Source: Hugenholtzia roseola DSM 9546
Lineage (GTDB): Bacteria > Bacteroidota > Bacteroidia > Cytophagales > Bernardetiaceae
Assembly: GCF_000422585.1 (NCBI RefSeq)
Contig: NZ_KE383883.1
Span: 78,782 to 142,781, forward strand
Direction: 5' to 3'
Length of the DNA stretch: 64,000 nucleotides
Each line of letters begins with the position of its first letter. Positions within the stretch are counted from its first letter, which is position 1. Of the stretch, positions 59,244 through 64,000 are shown in pieces. Under the pieces are notes generated by a model. The model saw only the letters and a program-made list of their open reading frames with translations. It ran no database searches and was not told the origin of the DNA. The position numbers were made by a program, and so were the translations under genes.

Positions 59244-60707
59244 ATGTCCGAATTTTCCGCAGCATTGCCTCGTTTGATAGAAGACTTACCCTTTTTTTAT
59301 AGTGAAATAGGATTAAGCCTCGCTTTTATATTGCTTTTGGTAGGCATTGTTTTAAATGGTTCAGACAAAAAACTGGCATTTTTTACCTTTTTCTGTTTTT
59401 TGTGTAATTTACTTTTTCTGGGGTTAGAATTAGAAAATAGCCTTTCCGCTCCTTCTTTTTCCTTTGGCAATCGCTTTGTGCATAGCCCTTTGGAAACAAA
59501 GGCGAAACTCCTGCTCTCGGCGATTTCGGCGGTTTCGGTTTGGCTTTTTTGGGCAGATAGGCGTTTGCGAAAAGGGCGAGGAGAACGCTACTTGGTTTTG
59601 ATGGCGTTGCAACTTTTGGGGCAATTTGCCCTTATGAGTGTGGATTTTATGGCTTTTTTTGTGGCTTTTGAAGCACTATCTTTGCTTCTTTATGGCTTAG
59701 TCGCGACTTCGAAAGACAAAAATAGCAGCCGCATAGCCTTGCAGTATCTACTCTTTGGGGCTGTGGCTTCGGCATTGATGCTCTATGGGGCTTCGCTTCT
59801 CTATGCGCGTTATCGCAGTTTCGAGGTGGGTATTTGGCTTGCTGCTCTGAAAGAGGGCGAATCGGCTACCACACTTATTCCTTTTTTGCTTTTTTATATT
59901 GGTTTTTTCTTCAAATTAAGTCTTGTGCCTTTTCATTTTTGGTCGCCAGATGTGTATGAAAAAACGGCTACAAGTCTTGTCGCTTACCTCTCTATTTTTC
60001 CAAAAATTGTCGCGCTTTTGGCTTTTTGGCATTTCTATCTGCCTGATAATCAAATACTTCTCTATTTCATTATTTGGATAGGCTTGCTTTCTATGTTTTG
60101 GGGCAATATTGGGGCTTTGCTACAAACGCAGTTGAAACGCTTGATGGCATATTCGGGTATCGCCCATAGCGGCTTCTGGCTCTTGGCATTGGCATTGCAC
60201 CAAAAAAATAATTTAGAGAGTCTTATTTTTTATGTTTTTATTTATACTTTGCTCAATTTGGGCTTCTTTATTTGGCTGCTAATAGAAGAAAGGCGCGGTT
60301 TTAAGGGCGATTTGAAAGAAACTTTCATTTTTGAAAAAAGATGGACTGCTTTTGCCGTTTTGGTGGCACTTATCGGCTTGGTGGGTTTGCCCCCAACGGC
60401 AGGATTTAGTGCCAAACTGCTTCTTTTTTCCGCCTTTTGGGAGCAAGTTGCGGATAAAGAAAATTATTTTCTACAAGTGGTTTTCGCCTTGGGACTGCTC
60501 AATACTCCCTTGGGGTTGTTTTTTTATCTCAAAATCCCCTATCATATTTTTATCAAGAAAAAAGAAACCCCCAATCCGCATTTGGCAAAGTGGCAAGCTC
60601 ATTTTGCAGCAAAGCGGTCGGCTTTCTATTGGATAGGAAGCGGCGTTTTGGTTGGCATTGCCTTGCTTGTTTTGCTCTTTTTTGTAAAAATAGACTGGCT
60701 TTTCTAA
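59244..60707 (+). CDS. nuoN: NADH-quinone oxidoreductase subunit N
   Basis: A 487-residue membrane subunit of respiratory complex I, one of three antiporter-like proton channels. About 14 membrane helices are visible. Family landmarks: DFMAFFVAFEALSLLLYGLV with the key Glu, LFYIGFFFKLSLVPFHFWSPDVYE with the Lys, GNIGALLQTQLKRLMAYSGIAHSG (quoted in part), and GLPPTAGFSAKL. The other nuo genes are absent from the window, and a repeat-rich gap precedes this one. It should still assemble into the complex if expressed. Confidence 0.93.
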   Translation: MSEFSAALPRLIEDLPFFYSEIGLSLAFILLLVGIVLNGSDKKLAFFTFFCFLCNLLFLGLELENSLSAPSFSFGNRFVHSPLETKAKLLLSAISAVSVWLFWADRRLRKGRGERYLVLMALQLLGQFALMSVDFMAFFVAFEALSLLLYGLVATSKDKNSSRIALQYLLFGAVASALMLYGASLLYARYRSFEVGIWLAALKEGESATTLIPFLLFYIGFFFKLSLVPFHFWSPDVYEKTATSLVAYLSIFPKIVALLAFWHFYLPDNQILLYFIIWIGLLSMFWGNIGALLQTQLKRLMAYSGIAHSGFWLLALALHQKNNLESLIFYVFIYTLLNLGFFIWLLIEERRGFKGDLKETFIFEKRWTAFAVLVALIGLVGLPPTAGFSAKLLLFSAFWEQVADKENYFLQVVFALGLLNTPLGLFFYLKIPYHIFIKKKETPNPHLAKWQAHFAAKRSAFYWIGSGVLVGIALLVLLFFVKIDWLF

Positions 60708-60868
60708 TTTTTTAGACAACCCAAAAAAGAGCCACTAACGAAATTAAGCGGAATTTTGTTCCTCGCACCTATAAAATCGAGTACAACTGCTATCTTTGCG
60801 ATAAAATCGGGTAAAAGCCTCGATTGCCTTTCTCTTTCGACTCTATTTCGGCAAAAAAACGTACTTAT

Positions 60869-61396
60869 ATGCAAATTAAGACAAAAAAATATCAGTTAGA
60901 TGCAAAAACCTATACGCCTATCGCTTTTAGCAATGTCTTAAAGGCTTGGTGGTGGGTCTGGCTTATTCCCGCAGGGCTGCTCTTGCTATTTGGGGTAGCG
61001 GCAGCCATTTGGAGTATGGCTTGGCTTTGGTGGGGAATTGGCGTTACCGTCGTGTTGGTGGGCTTGTATATCCTCTTTTGGTACTTGCAGGTGGTAGCCA
61101 TTACGCAACACGAAAAGACAAAAACTTTATTTGAAAAGTACAATTATATCATCACCAGCAAAGAAATTTTGGTCATGATAGACGAACAACGCGGCTCGCC
61201 TATCGCTTGGGATAAGATTATCAAAATCGCTAAAAATAAGGAGGCTTATGTGCTGTTTCTCTCGAAAGTAGAATTTTTCTACCTCCCTTTTCGTATTTTT
61301 GGTGGTGATAATCAGCTCAAAATGTTTGAAACGATTTTAAAGCGCAAAGGCTTTAACGACATCAAAACCATCGAAACCTATGCAAAAAAAGCATAA
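60869..61396 (+). CDS. YcxB-like membrane protein
   Basis: A 175-residue protein with two membrane segments at about 28-48 and 52-72 (VWLIPAGLLLLFGVAAAIW, WWGIGVTVVLVGLYILFW), followed by a PH-like cytoplasmic domain: YNYIITSKEILVMIDEQRGSP, AWDKIIKIAKNKEAYVLFLS, FYLPFRIFGGDNQ. This matches the YcxB family of unknown function. Start at 60869, 71 bp from a TATCTTTG box. Its 3' end overlaps mltG by 17 bp, so the two are translationally coupled. Confidence 0.8.
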   Translation: MQIKTKKYQLDAKTYTPIAFSNVLKAWWWVWLIPAGLLLLFGVAAAIWSMAWLWWGIGVTVVLVGLYILFWYLQVVAITQHEKTKTLFEKYNYIITSKEILVMIDEQRGSPIAWDKIIKIAKNKEAYVLFLSKVEFFYLPFRIFGGDNQLKMFETILKRKGFNDIKTIETYAKKA

Positions 61397-62423
61397 AATC
61401 TTGATGATGCTCTTTATCGGCATCACCACCTTTATCGTTTCCTCGTCTTATTATGCCTACCAAATGGCTTACACGCCCAACATTGTCATCAATCAGGGCG
61501 AAGCCGTTTCGGTCTATATTCCCAAAGGGGCGACCTACCTGCAAACGCTCGACACGCTACGCAAGTACAACGTCTTCAACGATGAGATGTCCTTTCGCGC
61601 TGTTGCTCGCTTCCTCAAATACCCTGACTTAGTTAGGGCAGGGCATTATACCTTTACCAAAGAGATGAGCAACCTTGCCGCCATTCGCATGCTACGGGGC
61701 GGACAACAGGCAGCGGTTTTGGTTACGTTTAATAACAACCTGCGCACTTTGCCCGAATTAGCAGGCAAACTTTCGCGCAACCTCGCCCTCGACTCGGCAA
61801 CCCTTAGTCAATACCTGCAAGACCCCAAGACGGCAGAAAAGTATGGCTTCAAACCCGAAACCTTTATCGCAATGTTTTTGCCCAATACCTACCAAATGTA
61901 TTGGACAACCACCGAAGAACAACTTTTGGAACGCCTCAAACAAGAGTACGACAAGTTTTGGAGCGAAAAAAGGCTCAAAAAGGCACAAGCCATAGGGCTT
62001 ACCCCTTTGCAGGTCAGCATCTTAGCCGCTATCGTAGATGCCGAACAGACCCAACGCGACGACGAAAAGCCGCGCATTGCAGGCGTGTATCTCAACCGCT
62101 TGGAAAAGGACATGCCCCTACAAGCCGACCCAACCTTAGTCTTTGCCATCGGCGATTTTAGCATCAAAAGGGTCTTGAATCAGCACAAGGAAATAGATTC
62201 GCCCTTTAATACCTACAAATACACAGGGCTACCTCCTGCTCCTATTCGCCTGCCCTCTATTGCAGGTTTGGAGGCAGTTTTGAATCCTGAAAAGCACGAT
62301 TATATCTTCTTTTGTGCGCGTGAAGACTTTTCGGGCTACCACAACTTTGCCGTTACGTATAGCGAACACGAGCGAAATGCCCGTAGCTATCAGGCAGCTT
62401 TGGATAAGGCAGGAATTAGGTAG
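61380..62423 (+). CDS. mltG: Endolytic transglycosylase MltG
   Basis: A 347-residue inner-membrane enzyme that cuts nascent glycan strands and may end their elongation. A membrane anchor lies at about 6-27. A LysM-like region (about 40-110) follows. The catalytic YceG domain has the active Glu in ILAAIVDAEQTQRDDE, followed by AGVYLNRLEKDMPLQADPT, SPFNTYKYTGLPPAPI and AVLNPEKHDYIFF. The length is normal. Together with PBP1A in this window it contributes to wall synthesis, though they are not linked. Confidence 0.95.
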   Translation: MQKKHKILMMLFIGITTFIVSSSYYAYQMAYTPNIVINQGEAVSVYIPKGATYLQTLDTLRKYNVFNDEMSFRAVARFLKYPDLVRAGHYTFTKEMSNLAAIRMLRGGQQAAVLVTFNNNLRTLPELAGKLSRNLALDSATLSQYLQDPKTAEKYGFKPETFIAMFLPNTYQMYWTTTEEQLLERLKQEYDKFWSEKRLKKAQAIGLTPLQVSILAAIVDAEQTQRDDEKPRIAGVYLNRLEKDMPLQADPTLVFAIGDFSIKRVLNQHKEIDSPFNTYKYTGLPPAPIRLPSIAGLEAVLNPEKHDYIFFCAREDFSGYHNFAVTYSEHERNARSYQAALDKAGIR

Positions 62424-62440
62424 ATATAAACAAAAAAAAC

Positions 62441-62470
62441 TAACAGTTTTTTTGAAAACTGTTAATTTTT
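62441..62470 (+). terminator. Intrinsic terminator after mltG
   Basis: TAACAGTTTT pairs with AAAACTGTTA across 4 nt, followed by a T-run, 17 bp after the stop. Confidence 0.88.
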
Positions 62471-62471
62471 C

Positions 62472-62988
62472 GGCGTTGTTACAACGGTCAGAAGGTCAAA
62501 AAACGGTTTTTTGTGCTTCGCGCAAACCTGCTGAACCCCCACCCTGCCCTCCCCCCATAGGGGAGGGTTCGAAAGCCAAATCATTTTTTTATGCTCGCAT
62601 AAAAAAATGATACCGCATAAAAGCCCCGCCCTATGGGGGCGGGGTTTGGGGCAGTGATGTTAAATTCTAAAAATTAGGTTCGAATGTAGGGACAAGGCAT
62701 TGCCTTGTCCGCAGTGAGATTGAAATAAAAAAGGAATGAACCCCACCCTGCCCCAGTGATGTTAAATTCTAAAAATTAGGTCGAATGTAGGGACAAGGCA
62801 TTGCCTTGTCCGCAGTGAGATTGAAATAAAAAAGGAATGAACCCCACCCTGCCCTCCCCCAAAGGGAGGGTTTCAAAACCAAATTTTATTTCGTTTCTAA
62901 TTTGACCAAACAAGTTTTTTTACAGAACTTAACATTACTGGGGTTTGGGGTGGGGTGCATTTAAGGCTTTTATCGTTGTAACAACGCC
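62472..62988 (+). repeat. Larger structured repeat L4, interrupted by composite MITE K
   Basis: Runs from GGCGTTGTTACAACG to CGTTGTAACAACGCC, the clearest pair of inverted ends of this family. The interior matches L2 apart from the insertion at 62652-62940. It fills most of the gap between mltG and the DUF2071 gene. Confidence 0.82.
62652..62940 (-). mobile_element. MITE-like composite element, copy K (type 2), with 10-bp target duplication
   Basis: 289 bp from CAGTGATGTTAAATTCT to AGAACTTAACATTACTG. Perfect direct repeats GGGTTTGGGG flank it at 62642-62651 and 62941-62950; the empty site is seen once in L2 near 32417. The left 101-102 bp are tandemly duplicated (62652-62753 and 62754-62854), each unit ending with a piece of the larger repeat (CCCCACCCTGCCC). 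Confidence 0.87.
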
Positions 62989-63018
62989 AGTTTTTTTACA
63001 ATCCTAAACTTTTATACC

Positions 63019-63765
63019 ATGTCTTTTTTGAAAGCCCAATGGCGCAAACTTTTGATGGCAAACTATGCAGTAGAGCCGCAGCTTTTAATGCCTTACCTGC
63101 CACATGGCTGTGAATTAGACCTATGGCATGGCACTTGTTATGTGAGTTTGGTAGGTTTTATGTTTCAGGACACGAGGCTTTTGGGTATCAAAATCCCCTT
63201 TCACGTCAATTTTGAGGAGGTAAATTTGCGCTTTTATGTCAAATGTCCCGATACAAGCCAAAAGGGAGCTTACAAGCGTGGTGTTGTCTTTATCAAAGAA
63301 ATTGTGCCTAAACCTGCCCTTACTTGGGTAGCGAACACGCTTTACAAGGAGCATTATCAGACCCTCCCTATGCGTCATTTTTGGCGAGAAACACAAGAAA
63401 AAAAGGGCGATAGCCCCAAACCTATTTTAGAGGTAGGCTATGAATGGAAGAATCAGAAAGCGGCGCAGTGGCAAACATTTCAAGCCAAAGCCCTTCATAC
63501 CGCACAGCCTTTGGAAGTGGGCAGTGAAGCCGAATTTATTACCGAACACTATTGGGACTATACTTATCTTTCTGCCACAAAAACCTCTGAATATGAGGTA
63601 CGACACCCGCGTTGGGCTGTATATCCCATTCTAAGCTACCACATAGCGGTAGATTTTGGGGCTACTTATGGTCAGAATTTTAGCTTCCTAACGGAAAGCG
63701 AACCCAAATCCGTATTTTTAGCCGAAGGCTCGGAAATTTCGGTGGAAATGTTTGAAAAGGCATAG
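63019..63765 (+). CDS. DUF2071 family protein (YqjF-like)
   Basis: A 248-residue cytoplasmic beta-rich protein. The family opening is clear: AQWRKLLMANYAVEPQLLMP followed by YLPHGCELDLW, then YVSLVGFMFQDTRLLGIKIP and VNLRFYVKC. The fold is related to acetoacetate decarboxylase-like barrels, but the reaction, if any, is unknown. The ATG at 63019 gives the expected length. It follows the repeat cluster and is probably transcribed on its own. Confidence 0.88.
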   Translation: MSFLKAQWRKLLMANYAVEPQLLMPYLPHGCELDLWHGTCYVSLVGFMFQDTRLLGIKIPFHVNFEEVNLRFYVKCPDTSQKGAYKRGVVFIKEIVPKPALTWVANTLYKEHYQTLPMRHFWRETQEKKGDSPKPILEVGYEWKNQKAAQWQTFQAKALHTAQPLEVGSEAEFITEHYWDYTYLSATKTSEYEVRHPRWAVYPILSYHIAVDFGATYGQNFSFLTESEPKSVFLAEGSEISVEMFEKA

Positions 63766-63892
63766 GTGGGTATCTCACAGAAAACCCTATCTTAACTCTC
63801 TTTTGTCTTACAAAAATAGAAAATTATCTTGCACCCTCACAAAGCTAAAATTGGCTTAATTAAGAAAAAGGAACAGAATATCACAAAAGAGG

Positions 63893-64000
63893 TTACAATT
63901 CTTTGCTCAATTTACGAACTTCCTCGATGGATAGTTTCGTGAGTTCGGCGGTCATTTCTATAGAAAGTCCTCTTTTTAAACAAGAGATTGCTAATTCACG
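63893..64000 (-). CDS. C-terminal tail of a second Rpn-like gene, cut by the window edge
   Basis: Thirty-five codons open to the window edge and ending TAA at 63893: they contain ELAISCLKRGLSIEMTAELT and LSIEEVRKLSKEL. This closely follows the tail of the Rpn protein at 28874 (NCLKNGLSIEQTAALSQLS). The nuclease core would lie to the right of the window. Confidence 0.7.
   Translation of the reverse strand, partial: RELAISCLKRGLSIEMTAELTKLSIEEVRKLSKEL

Overview
This 64 kb window reads as chromosome from a Bacteroidota bacterium, most likely Cytophagales. Support comes from a large adhesin-like protein ending in a type IX secretion (T9SS) sorting domain, a PorE-like TPR/propeller/OmpA protein, promoters of the Bacteroidota form TTTG-N19-20-TAnnTTTG, the near absence of Shine-Dalgarno sequences, and the pairing of a Thermus-type isocitrate dehydrogenase with a short SpeA-like decarboxylase. 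The genus cannot be read from the sequence.

Layout. 1-8.4 kb: 3' part of nadE, a PH-domain protein, a PorE-like envelope protein, a receiver/SpoIIE phosphatase and recJ. 8.5-19.4 kb: an accessory block. Two plus-strand genes encode an exported caspase-like protein without its catalytic residues and a four-TM protein ending in a HEPN-like RNxxxH motif. They converge on an eight-gene minus-strand operon of exported proteins: a vWA protein, two small unknowns, three caspase-like proteins with intact His/Cys, a protein with two Kre9/KNH-like beta-sandwiches, and a WD40-OmpA fusion. 19.8-26.2 kb: PspB-like protein, TPR protein, two paralogous exported proteins, rpmE2, a TetR-like regulator and a rhomboid protease. 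26.9-40.1 kb: an outer-membrane barrel, an Rpn nuclease, an S9 peptidase, prmC, PBP1A, nudix, AlkD-like repair and a GldM-like protein. 40.4-52.1 kb: sucD, the T9SS adhesin operon, a possible PD-(D/E)XK protein, ribBA and icd. 52.2-63.8 kb: a TPR histidine kinase with a LytTR regulator, SpeA-like decarboxylase, nuoN, YcxB-like protein, mltG and a DUF2071 protein. The window ends in the tail of a second Rpn gene.

Two results stand out. First, the caspase/vWA/WD40-OmpA operon looks like a proteolytic or signalling system that works outside the cytoplasm, next to a membrane HEPN protein. I do not recognise it as a described system. Second, the intergenic regions carry a family of roughly 165-173 bp MITE-like elements with CAGTGATGTTAA-type inverted ends. 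Four insertions have 10-bp target duplications readable directly in the sequence. Three of these lie inside copies of a larger structured repeat, so the insertion history can be followed against an uninterrupted copy at 32.3 kb. No transposase for either family lies in the window. No rRNA, tRNA or CRISPR array was seen.
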